Below, piece by piece: positions 25,209 to 32,633 of a DNA stretch of 64,000 nucleotides (within the stretch, counting starts at the first letter, position 1; the number at the start of each line of letters is the position of its first letter). The notes under the pieces are model-generated. The model was given only the letters and a program-made list of their open reading frames with translations. It did no database searches and had not been told where the DNA came from. This DNA is from an uncultured Acidimicrobiales bacterium (lineage in GTDB: Bacteria > Actinomycetota > Acidimicrobiia > Acidimicrobiales > SHLQ01), in assembly GCA_938038785.1 (NCBI GenBank), contig CALHTB010000013.1, forward strand, positions 1-64,000, read 5' to 3'. Both the position numbers and the translations under genes were made by a program.

Positions 25209-25715
25209 CTAACGGGGCGGGCGCCGTTTCACGTCAGCCCGAAACACCAAACCGAGGTAGATGAACAGACCTGCCGCGATGCCGATGACAGCGAGTAGGC
25301 CTCCCGAAAGGGCCTGATCGGGGGCGTCCACGCCGATCCGAATCGTGCCGGTGTTCGTCGCACCATCTGCCGACCTGACCGAGTACCCGACTTCGTAGTT
25401 GCCCGACGGCAACGCGCCCACGACCGTGCCGGTGAGCGTTCGACCGTCGACAGACACCTCGATGGGAAAAGCAGTGCCGTCGAGCTTGGTGACAGTGACC
25501 TCGGCACCGTCGGCGATCAGTAACGAGTCGAACTCGAAGACCACATCACGCAAGACCGATACCGAAGCGCCATCAACAGGCGAAACCGACAAAAGCCGGG
25601 CCTGAGCCCCCACCGGCGCACTCACCCCAAAGAGCACCGCAAGGACAACGAGAGCGCTAACCCCACGCGCGACAGCGGGTCCGACCCCAGTCAACGCGAG
25701 AGCCTGTATACGCAT
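25209..25715 (-). CDS. CopC-domain exported protein with C-terminal membrane helix
   Basis: 168-residue protein. Signal peptide ending at VGAQA, then a CopC/YobA-like immunoglobulin fold (LLSVSPVDGASVSVLRDVVFEFD and LPSGNYEVGYSVRSADGATNTGT), then a membrane anchor (LLAVIGIAAGLFIYLGLVF) and a basic end. The mature start is Arg rather than the copper-binding His of CopC, so copper binding is doubtful. The start at 25715 is preferred; the longer frame runs through the tRNA gene. Bases 25676-25695, within the signal-peptide code, match the family C palindrome. Sixty bases separate it from the CBM9-like gene after it. Confidence 0.65.
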   Translation of the reverse strand: MRIQALALTGVGPAVARGVSALVVLAVLFGVSAPVGAQARLLSVSPVDGASVSVLRDVVFEFDSLLIADGAEVTVTKLDGTAFPIEVSVDGRTLTGTVVGALPSGNYEVGYSVRSADGATNTGTIRIGVDAPDQALSGGLLAVIGIAAGLFIYLGLVFRADVKRRPPR

Positions 25716-25762
25716 CGAGGACTGCGAAGCCGCGTGCGGGAGTGAGGGACGAACGACCAGGC

Positions 25763-25832
25763 TCCGCCTCCGGCGCAGCAGCCGAGCATCGAGGAGCGCA
25801 GCGACGGATTGCGACAGCTGGAGGGCGAAGCC
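25763..25832 (+). repeat. Family D GC-rich repeat, copy 2
   Basis: Contains GCCGAGCATCGAG, GAGCGCAGCGACGGATTGCGAC and GAGGGCGAAGCC in order (given here as blocks). It matches copy 1 (12098-12161) in the last two blocks and the inverted copy (23971-24032) in the first two. Confidence 0.55.
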
Positions 25833-25849
25833 CGGGAAATATCGCCGAC

Positions 25850-25876
25850 GCCAATCTCGCCTACGGCGAGATTGGC
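25850..25876. terminator. Perfect palindrome at the 3' end of the selenocysteine tRNA
   Basis: GCCAATCTCGCC, a 3-base loop, and GGCGAGATTGGC form a perfect 12-base stem. It shares its last four bases with the tRNA 3' GCCA. It lacks a T-run but lies where a terminator or processing signal for the tRNA would be. Confidence 0.6.
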
Positions 25877-25968
25877 GGAGGTGGACGGGAATCGAACCCG
25901 CCATACGGGGATCGCCCGTATCACCCGCTTTGAAGGCGGGGGAGCCCACCAGGTACTCAGACACCTCC
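25873..25968 (-). tRNA. selC: tRNA-Sec (anticodon TCA)
   Basis: 96 bases including the encoded CCA. The minus-strand sequence has an acceptor stem GGAGGTG/CACCTCC with discriminator G, an anticodon stem CCCGC/GCGGG around loop CTTCAAA (anticodon TCA, reading UGA), a long variable arm (ATACGGG/CCCGTAT) and a T arm with GGTTCGATTCC. Size, long variable arm and anticodon are those of bacterial selenocysteine tRNA. The eighth acceptor pair is a T/C mismatch, which is unusual. No SelA, SelB, SelD or clear selenoprotein is in the window. Confidence 0.9.
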
Positions 25969-26016
25969 ATGGCCAGATCATGATAGCGATCAGTCCCGAC
26001 AAAGGACGCCCAATAG

Positions 26017-26178
26017 CTACATCGAGTCGCGATCGGTTCCATCTTGTGGGATGCCGCGCTGGGAATGAATGCCGTCGGGGTCCTGTGACTGAGCGCGGAC
26101 GATCATGAACACGATGAGGCCGCCAACGACGGCGAAGACCACGAAGATGATGAGCGCGTACAGCGCCAGTAGCGCCAC
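26017..26178 (-). CDS. Small single-span membrane protein after the sigma factor
   Basis: A 53-residue frame begins at GTG 26176-26178, seven bases after the sigma-factor stop, and ends with TAG at 26017. The first about 29 residues are strongly hydrophobic (LIIFVVFAVVGGLIVFMIV within them), followed by a polar tail. The position suggests co-transcription with the sigma gene. No family recognised and no strong ribosome site seen, so it could be chance. Confidence 0.4.
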   Translation of the reverse strand: MALLALYALIIFVVFAVVGGLIVFMIVRAQSQDPDGIHSQRGIPQDGTDRDSM

Positions 26179-26184
26179 GTGGGC

Positions 26185-27120
26185 CTAGACGGCGAGAAGG
26201 TCGCGTGCGCCGGTGTCGCTGCTTGGGTGACGCAGCTTCGACATTGCACGGGCTTCGATCTGACGAATGCGCTCACGGGTGAGGTTGAAGTGTTCGCCAA
26301 CCTCTTCGAGAGTGCGTGGTTCGCCACGGTCGAGGCCGAAGCGGAGCTTCAAGATCTCGCGTTCGCGCTCGTCAAGCGGTGACAACAGACGGCTGATCTC
26401 GTCGGGAAGCAGCGCGGTTGCTGCGACTTCGAACGGTGAGTCAGCGCCACGGTCTTCGACAACGTCGCCGAGTTCGGCGTCGCCGTCCTCACGAAGTGGT
26501 TCGGAGAGCGACAGTGGTTCGGCAGCGAAACGAAGCGCCTCGGTGACTTTGTCTTCGGGGAGCTCAACCTCAGCGGAGAGCTCGGACAGGGTGGCAGGAC
26601 GGCCGAGCTTGAGCTCTAGGCGTGAGCGGGCCTTCTGCAGACGAGTGAGGGTGTCGCCAGCGTGTACTGGGAGACGAATGGTGCGACCGGTGTTCGCGAT
26701 ACCGCGGGTGATGGCCTGACGAATCCACCAGGTGGCATACGTCGAGAACTTGAAGCCCTTGCGCCAGTCGAACTTCTCGACGGCGTGCATGAGGCCGAGG
26801 TTGCCCTCTTGGATGAGGTCCAGGAGTGGCAGACCTGATGCCTGGTACTTCTTCGCGATCGAAACAACGAGACGAAGGTTGGACTGAACGAAGGTGCGCT
26901 CGGCCTCTTCGCCGCGACGTAGGTCGCGGTTCAGCTCGCGGCGCTTGGCAGCGGTGAGGTCACCGGCGGCGTCGATCGCTTCTCGAGCTTCGGCGCCCTT
27001 CTCGATGGCCTGGGCGAGGCGAACCTCGTCGTCCTTTGTCAGGAGCGGGTATTGACCAATGTCGGTGAGATATAACCGGACAAGATCTTCTTCGTCCCGC
27101 TCGACACGCTCTTTCGCCAC
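26185..27120 (-). CDS. RNA polymerase sigma factor, SigA-like group 2
   Basis: 311 residues. Region 1.2 ([25 protein letters not shown] split across residues 12-36), region 2 with [33 protein letters not shown] and the -10-reading [15 protein letters not shown], region 3, and region 4 with [15 protein letters not shown] and the [25 protein letters not shown]. It lacks the long N-terminal region 1.1 and the non-conserved insert of the primary RpoD, so it is probably an alternative sigma (SigB/SigF-of-actinobacteria or HrdB-like paralogue). GTG start at 27120 after AGAGGA. The 180-base leader holds no gene. Confidence 0.88.
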   Translation of the reverse strand: MAKERVERDEEDLVRLYLTDIGQYPLLTKDDEVRLAQAIEKGAEAREAIDAAGDLTAAKRRELNRDLRRGEEAERTFVQSNLRLVVSIAKKYQASGLPLLDLIQEGNLGLMHAVEKFDWRKGFKFSTYATWWIRQAITRGIANTGRTIRLPVHAGDTLTRLQKARSRLELKLGRPATLSELSAEVELPEDKVTEALRFAAEPLSLSEPLREDGDAELGDVVEDRGADSPFEVAATALLPDEISRLLSPLDEREREILKLRFGLDRGEPRTLEEVGEHFNLTRERIRQIEARAMSKLRHPSSDTGARDLLAV

Positions 27121-27303
27121 GAGGTTCCTCTTCTACAAAGTTTCCAGTGGCGAGGTTTCCACCACTGTTGTTGACTACGACTCCCACGAATGTGGGTGAT
27201 GCAGTTGTTTCGACTGGTTTCCAGCCGACCTGAAGGGAAACCCTACCGACCGTTCTGGTCCCCGACACCGCGCCTGTAGCGGAAAATGTGCCGAAAGTAA
27301 CAG

Positions 27304-28152
27304 TTAGCCCCCGTTACAACCGACGACAGTGATCTCTATCCACGAGGTCCCAACTGCAGGATTCGTGGAATTTAGGGCGTATTGAGCGCTCCAATCTCCA
27401 CAGACAATGGCTGTTCCACTAAGGGTACCGTCAGCATTGAGCGCGAAACCAGGGGCTAATTCACCTAATCCAGTGAGCTCTACTGATTGCAAAATTCCGC
27501 CGATCTTGTCGTTTGCAGCGACGTTGATAGCAAAGGAGTCGCCTGGTCGGAGAGTAAAGCGGTCGAACACCGCCTTTGGGAGCTCGAGGAACTCGACATC
27601 TACGACCTCGACTGGCTGGGCGAGTGCAAGCGATCGGTCGTCGAGAGCATCACTCTCATCTGGCTCGGCGAGTGCAAGATCTTCGGGGACGGCAGCAGCG
27701 ACACCTTGAGAGGCTTCGGGCTCGACGATGGGAGCACGCTCGACGACGTCGAGCACCTGAGTTTCGACCGGCTCGTCGGCTTGGACGAGGGTCGTCGGCG
27801 GGGCTGCCGACGTGCTTGTCGCTGGTGCATCTGAAGCGGGCACAACCTCGGTGGTGGATACCGCTTCGGTTGTCGGAACAGGTGCCACCGTTGATTCGGT
27901 GACGCCTACCGAAGCTGCGGTGAGGGTCGACGCTGGCAGGTCGACGCTCGGTTGACCCAAGATCAAGCCGATCACTCCACCCAACATGACGATGCCGGTG
28001 AACGCGCCGAGGCTTGTGAGAAGAAGACGCATCCCGCTTGGTCCCGTGTCCTTGGGAGTCGGCTGTGGCGCCATCTTGGGGGTCGGCTCGGGTTCGGCCG
28101 CGGTTGGCGAATCGGCTGGTGCAGGTTCGGGAGTATCAGCAGGAGCGTCCAT
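27304..28152 (-). CDS. Single-span membrane protein with Pro/Thr-rich linkers and Ig-like C terminus
   Basis: 282 residues. A Pro/Ala-rich cytoplasmic start (1-40), one membrane helix (LLLTSLGAFTGIVMLGGVIG, about 42-62), a long Thr/Val/Ala/Glu-rich extracellular linker, then a C-terminal domain of about 85 residues (RPGDSFAINVAANDKIG; LAPGFALNADGTLSGTA) resembling putative Ig (He_PIG) modules, with a Cys pair (VCGDWS, VVGCNGG) that could form a disulphide. It is probably a surface protein; function unknown. Similar modules occur in the giant protein at 40436-45022. Confidence 0.6.
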   Translation of the reverse strand: MDAPADTPEPAPADSPTAAEPEPTPKMAPQPTPKDTGPSGMRLLLTSLGAFTGIVMLGGVIGLILGQPSVDLPASTLTAASVGVTESTVAPVPTTEAVSTTEVVPASDAPATSTSAAPPTTLVQADEPVETQVLDVVERAPIVEPEASQGVAAAVPEDLALAEPDESDALDDRSLALAQPVEVVDVEFLELPKAVFDRFTLRPGDSFAINVAANDKIGGILQSVELTGLGELAPGFALNADGTLSGTAIVCGDWSAQYALNSTNPAVGTSWIEITVVGCNGG

Positions 28153-28192
28153 GCTAGGTACTACGACCTATACGGCTCCTCTGGATGCAGAA

Positions 28193-29887
28193 CTAGCGGA
28201 ACCCGTTGGTTATCGGCAGTCGGCGGTCTCGACCGAAGCCTTTCTTGGTCACCCTCGCACCGAGCGGGGTCTGGCGGCGCTTGAATTCGCTGATGTCGAC
28301 CAGGCGACAGATTCGCTTCACGGTGTCCTCATCGAAACCCATGTCGATGAGCTCGGCCTGGGTGCGATCGCCTTCGATGTAGGCCTCGAGCAGTGGGTCG
28401 AGCTCTTCGTACGGTGGAAGGCTCTGGTCATCTCGCTGGTCGGGGCGAAGCTCGGCCGACGGCGGCTTCGTGATGACCGACTCGGGGATAATCTCTCGCC
28501 CGGCTCGCTCGTTGAACCGACGAGACAGCGCGTACACGTCGAGCTTGTACACATCTTTGATGACCGCGTACGCACCGGCGGTATCGCCGTAGAGCGTCGA
28601 ATAGCCAACGGCAGCTTCGCTCTTGTTACCGGTTGTCAGTACCAGCCAGCCGAACTTGTTCGTCAGGCCCATGAGGATGACGCCGCGAATTCGAGATTGG
28701 AGGTTCTCCTCGGTGAGGCCCTCCTCTCGCCCGGCGAACGACTCGGCAAACATCTCGAGGAAGGCAGCGTGGCCTGGCTCGATTGGAATGGTTCGATGCG
28801 AGACACCGAGGCGTTCGGCGAACTCTTCGGCATCGGTCACCGAGTGGTCACTCGAGTAGCGGCTCGGCATGAGGACGCAGTGCACGTTCTCGGGGCCGAG
28901 CGCATCTGCGGCGATCGCAGCGGTGAGGGTCGAATCGATACCACCGGACAAGCCGAGGCAGATGTCTTGGAAGCCGTTCTTGCGAACGTAGTCACGGGTC
29001 GCAAGAACCAGCGCCTCGTGCAGTTCGTCGAGCTCGTTGAGGAGCGGGGCAATTCGCGGAGACGAGCCTTCACTCTCACGACCCGTCGACTCGGAGATGT
29101 GGACCACGGGGAACGTGGCCTCGACCGAGGCTTCGCTGGTGATGGCTGGAACGTCGACGACCAACATCTCTTCTACACAGTGACCAGCTCGGGCCATGAG
29201 GTTGCCCTCGGCGTCGAGCACGAACGACGATCCGTCGAACACCAGCTCGTCCTGGCCGCCGACTTGGTTGCCATAGACAAACGGGATGCCACCGGACTCG
29301 GCGACCCGTTTGGCCATCTCTTCTTGACGGCGCTCGGTCTTGCGGCGGTAGTACGGCGACGCATTCATGTTGACGATGATCTGGGCACCGCCGGCCGCCA
29401 GCGATGGGATCGGCCCGCCTGCGATCCATCCGTCTTCACAGATCGAGAGGCCGACGCGAATGCCGGCGATCTCGTGGAGCTGCATTGGCTCGGTGCCCGA
29501 TAGGAACACGCGCTCCTCGTCGAAGACGCCGTAGTTCGGCAGCGCTCGCTTGTGGTACGTGTCCTTGACTTCTCCGTCAGCTACTACGGCGAGAGCGTTG
29601 TAACTCTGGCCGTGACCTTCGCCGTCGGCGAAGCCGATCACCGCGGCACAGTGCCCGGTGATGTCGGCTGCGAGCTCGTGAAGAACGCGAATGTTGTCGG
29701 CGATGAACTGGGGCTTCAGCAGCAGGTCTTCGGGTGGATACCCGGTGATGGTGAGCTCGGGGAACAGGGCGAGGTCGGCGCCTTCGCGCTCGGCGTCGCG
29801 CATCCACTTGCGGACAAGCTCAGCGTTGCCTGCAAGGTCACCGACCTTGGTGTTGATCTGACAAATAGCGACACGGAGAACAGCCAC
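28193..29887 (-). CDS. nadE: Glutamine-dependent NAD synthetase
   Basis: 564-residue two-domain enzyme for the last step of NAD synthesis, amidating deamido-NAD with glutamine. The N-terminal nitrilase-type glutaminase domain has the Glu (FPELTITGYPPED), Lys (HKRALPNYGVFDE) and Cys (SICEDGW) triad. The C-terminal synthetase has the ATP-binding PP-loop LGLSGGIDSTL and the block LTTGNKSEAAVGYSTLYGD with residues of the active site. GTG start at 29887. Stands alone between a membrane protein gene and a divergent YCII gene. Confidence 0.95.
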   Translation of the reverse strand: MAVLRVAICQINTKVGDLAGNAELVRKWMRDAEREGADLALFPELTITGYPPEDLLLKPQFIADNIRVLHELAADITGHCAAVIGFADGEGHGQSYNALAVVADGEVKDTYHKRALPNYGVFDEERVFLSGTEPMQLHEIAGIRVGLSICEDGWIAGGPIPSLAAGGAQIIVNMNASPYYRRKTERRQEEMAKRVAESGGIPFVYGNQVGGQDELVFDGSSFVLDAEGNLMARAGHCVEEMLVVDVPAITSEASVEATFPVVHISESTGRESEGSSPRIAPLLNELDELHEALVLATRDYVRKNGFQDICLGLSGGIDSTLTAAIAADALGPENVHCVLMPSRYSSDHSVTDAEEFAERLGVSHRTIPIEPGHAAFLEMFAESFAGREEGLTEENLQSRIRGVILMGLTNKFGWLVLTTGNKSEAAVGYSTLYGDTAGAYAVIKDVYKLDVYALSRRFNERAGREIIPESVITKPPSAELRPDQRDDQSLPPYEELDPLLEAYIEGDRTQAELIDMGFDEDTVKRICRLVDISEFKRRQTPLGARVTKKGFGRDRRLPITNGFR

Positions 29888-30036
29888 GCTTTGAGGCTAC
29901 GAGGCGAGGCGGGTGTTGGGTTGCATGGGGTTCGTCAACCGGGCGGTCGCGTTTCTGCTTTCGCCGTGGACGGCCGGCACCTAAGGTCGAACGACGCGGA
30001 CGCAGCGGAGCGTCCAACGACAGAAACGGAAATGTG

Positions 30037-30369
30037 ATGCCACAGTACATGTTGAGTTTTCACGGCGTTATGTCCATGGAGGACATGCCGACCGATCAGG
30101 CAGCTATCGACGCGGTCATGGCTGAGTGGGGCGCATGGTACGCGAGCATGGGCGACAGCCTCGTCGACGGCGGAGCTCCCATCAGCCACTCGACAGCCAT
30201 CGGTAGCGATGGGCCAATCGACGCTCCTGCGAGTCTGACCGGCTACACCATCATCCAGGCAGCGGACATGGAAGCTGCAACCGCCATTGCCCAAGGCTGC
30301 CCCGTGTTGCCAAACGGCCACAGCGTGCAAATCTCCGAGTGCATCGACATGGGCCCACCTCCGGCGTAA
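30037..30369 (+). CDS. YCII/DGPF-domain protein
   Basis: 110-residue protein of the YCII-related ferredoxin-like fold (MPQYMLSFHG, WGAWYASMGDSLVDGGAPI, GYTIIQAADMEAATAIAQGCPVL). Members are often small dimeric proteins next to ECF sigma factors in actinobacteria and have unknown chemistry, possibly dismutase- or lactone-related. ATG at 30037 is chosen; a GTG immediately before it is equally possible. It is a single gene convergent with the hydrolase after it. Confidence 0.8.
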   Translation: MPQYMLSFHGVMSMEDMPTDQAAIDAVMAEWGAWYASMGDSLVDGGAPISHSTAIGSDGPIDAPASLTGYTIIQAADMEAATAIAQGCPVLPNGHSVQISECIDMGPPPA

Positions 30370-30396
30370 ACGCCAGCTCATGCTCCGACAGTGGAG

Positions 30397-31224
30397 CTAT
30401 GAGCTCAGAAACTCGAGGAGCAGTCTGGCGAACTCGTCCGCACGCTCCCACATGAACCAGTGCGACGCGCCGGACATGACGCGCATCTCGTTGTTTCCGA
30501 TAGCCGACGAAACAGCGCGGCCTTGGACCAGCGGGAAATGCGGGTCAGCATCGGCCCACACGATGAGCGTTTCGGAATCGATCGCAGGAAACAAGTTGGT
30601 GACCCGAGGCAGAGCGGCCTGATATCCCGCGCACATTCGGCGAAGGTGAGCAAGCGATTCGGACCGAGAGAACCCGTCCCACAGGTCGTCCTTCACCGCC
30701 GCCGACAAAGCGGCCTCGGACAGAAACGTCCGCTGCGCTCGCTCGAAGACCACCTTCGGTGCCCACTTCAAGATGATCTGGTTCAACCCGAGGCGCCGCA
30801 TGACGTCGATGTCCCACGACGTCTTCACATCGCCGTCGGCGAGAAAGTTGGTGAGCACGAGTTGATGGATTCGCTCGGGCGACTTCGCCGCGGCTGCCAC
30901 GACAGCATGCGCCCCCATGTCGAAGCCGACCGGAATTGCCCGGTCGATTCCGAGTGCGTCGAGCACCGCAACGAAGTGTCGACCCAGGTGGAACGGCGTT
31001 GCCCCGCCGGTGTGGGCATCGGAATGACCCAGGCCTGGCCAGTCGAAGGCGACCAGCCGACGTCCCGAGCCGTCCAACGCCGAAAAGACCCGCGACCAGA
31101 TCTGGAGGTTGTCGGGATAGCCGTGGACGAACACTAGAGGTGGGAGCTCGTCGGAGCCCGATTGCTCGGCAACTCGGACGCCTCCGAACTCGGTCGGGAT
31201 CATCGATGTGTGGAGGAGCGTCAC
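30397..31224 (-). CDS. Alpha/beta hydrolase (haloalkane dehalogenase/epoxide hydrolase-like)
   Basis: 275 residues. Oxyanion-hole HGYPD (34-38), nucleophile Asp102 in the elbow GFDMGAH, a late acid residue and catalytic His in GASHWFMWE. An Asp nucleophile places it with epoxide hydrolases and dehalogenases rather than esterases. Its GTG start overlaps the stop of the FAD oxidoreductase as GTGA (31221-31224), making it the third gene of an overlapping three-gene operon. Substrate probably made by its partners; not identified. Confidence 0.78.
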   Translation of the reverse strand: MTLLHTSMIPTEFGGVRVAEQSGSDELPPLVFVHGYPDNLQIWSRVFSALDGSGRRLVAFDWPGLGHSDAHTGGATPFHLGRHFVAVLDALGIDRAIPVGFDMGAHAVVAAAAKSPERIHQLVLTNFLADGDVKTSWDIDVMRRLGLNQIILKWAPKVVFERAQRTFLSEAALSAAVKDDLWDGFSRSESLAHLRRMCAGYQAALPRVTNLFPAIDSETLIVWADADPHFPLVQGRAVSSAIGNNEMRVMSGASHWFMWERADEFARLLLEFLSS

Positions 31225-32633
31225 GCGCTGTCCTTCATTTCACAGTCCTTCATTGCGCGGTCGGCGGCAAGCACGCCCGACACCGAACAGAAGCTGATCC
31301 ACTGCCCGGGATGGGTCCAGCTTCCCGCCAAGTACAGACCGGGCATGTGCGCAATGCGATGAGGCAGGCGCCCCAGCAAGAGCTGTCGGCGAGCCATGAC
31401 GAGGTTCATCGCGTCGTCGCGAAGCCGAAACTCGCGTCCCCAATCAGAGACCAAGCGGCGGCCCACGATCTGCACGTCCTCGATCCCGTCGCGCCACCAG
31501 GCCTGGTCGACCAGCCGCTCGAGCAGCGCCGCTTGGCCAGATTCGCCCAGCTCGACCGCGCGATCGTGCGAGAGCGGGGCAACGATTCGACCCGGGCGCT
31601 CGCCGTTGCTGCCCTGCGGATCGCCACCGGAAATGAACGCGGTCGCTTGCTTCGGGGTGCCGTCGACCTGGAAGTTGATCTCCGCTGACGGCGTTCCTCG
31701 AACCGCTAGATATGCGGTCACGCCGGGCGATTGCAGCGGGCCAGCCATTCGAAGCTTGAGCGAGCGAGGGAGCGGTGCATCGATCAGGTCGAGCAAGGCG
31801 GTCGCACCACCAACGTCGCTGATCACGATGTCGGCATCGAGCTGGCCACCGGACTCGGTCGTGACCCCAGTGACCCCGGTGACCCCGGCCGAATCATGAT
31901 TGATCGACGCGACGGGGGTCGATGTTTCAACCACGACTCCAACACGACGCAGCTCGGCCTCCAACAGAGCAATGACTCGGTGGATGCCGCCCGCGGGCCG
32001 CGCAGCCCCGTCGCGATGGATAAGCGCAGGTACGAGCGCCAGCGGCCCCGGCGCCCGACCGGGATCACCGCCGGCGATGTACGTCCAAATGCGGACGGCG
32101 TCGGCAGCGACTCCGGTGAGATTGTTGCGACGAAGCACCTGGTCGAGCGAAAGCGCCGCCCAGGCCCCGGCCCGCCAGGCGCCGGTCTTCAACGGTTCAA
32201 GAGGATGGTGAGGTCGAACGAGCAAGGGGGCGAGATGCGCGAGTGCGCTGGCCGCGCGGTTGGCAAAGGTTCGGTACGTCTCGCCGGTTCCGGGCTCGAC
32301 TGCATCGATCGCGGCAACGGTCTCCTCGAGGTCCGAACAGATTGCGATCGCCTGACCGTTGGCGAGCTGCATTCGATACGCCGGATCCATCTCGACCATG
32401 TCGAGCGAGTCGAGCCCGAGGCCGACCTGCTCGAACGCCCATGCAAGGCGAATACGGTCGAGCAGGATGTACGGCCCGCCATCGAACACCATTCCGTCGA
32501 GCTCGAGGCCTGAGGCCAAACCGCCAACGACACTCCGGGCTTCGAGCAGTGTGACGTCAGCTCCGAGCTGACGCGCTCGAAGTGCGGCGACAATGCCACC
32601 CACACCACCGCCAACCACGACGACCCTGGTCAT
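31221..32633 (-). CDS. Phytoene-desaturase-like FAD-dependent oxidoreductase
   Basis: 470-residue flavoprotein of the amine-oxidase/CrtI superfamily. N-terminal VVVGGGVGGIVAALRARQLGADVTLLEA-type dinucleotide fold (residues 3-30), GGLASGLELDG, and the C-terminal FAD motif LYLAGSWTHPGQWI followed by SVSGVLAADRA. The ATG at 32633 overlaps the upstream ferritin/DUF362 gene as ATGA (32630-32633); the upstream extension is rejected. Catalyses desaturation or isomerisation of a hydrophobic substrate, perhaps a carotenoid-like lipid. The other operon members give no direct clue to it. Confidence 0.8.
   Translation of the reverse strand: MTRVVVVGGGVGGIVAALRARQLGADVTLLEARSVVGGLASGLELDGMVFDGGPYILLDRIRLAWAFEQVGLGLDSLDMVEMDPAYRMQLANGQAIAICSDLEETVAAIDAVEPGTGETYRTFANRAASALAHLAPLLVRPHHPLEPLKTGAWRAGAWAALSLDQVLRRNNLTGVAADAVRIWTYIAGGDPGRAPGPLALVPALIHRDGAARPAGGIHRVIALLEAELRRVGVVVETSTPVASINHDSAGVTGVTGVTTESGGQLDADIVISDVGGATALLDLIDAPLPRSLKLRMAGPLQSPGVTAYLAVRGTPSAEINFQVDGTPKQATAFISGGDPQGSNGERPGRIVAPLSHDRAVELGESGQAALLERLVDQAWWRDGIEDVQIVGRRLVSDWGREFRLRDDAMNLVMARRQLLLGRLPHRIAHMPGLYLAGSWTHPGQWISFCSVSGVLAADRAMKDCEMKDSA

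Noticed and set aside
25716-26042. Upstream extension of the CopC frame
   Set aside because: It reads through the selenocysteine tRNA and a repeat, and precedes a clear signal peptide start at 25715.
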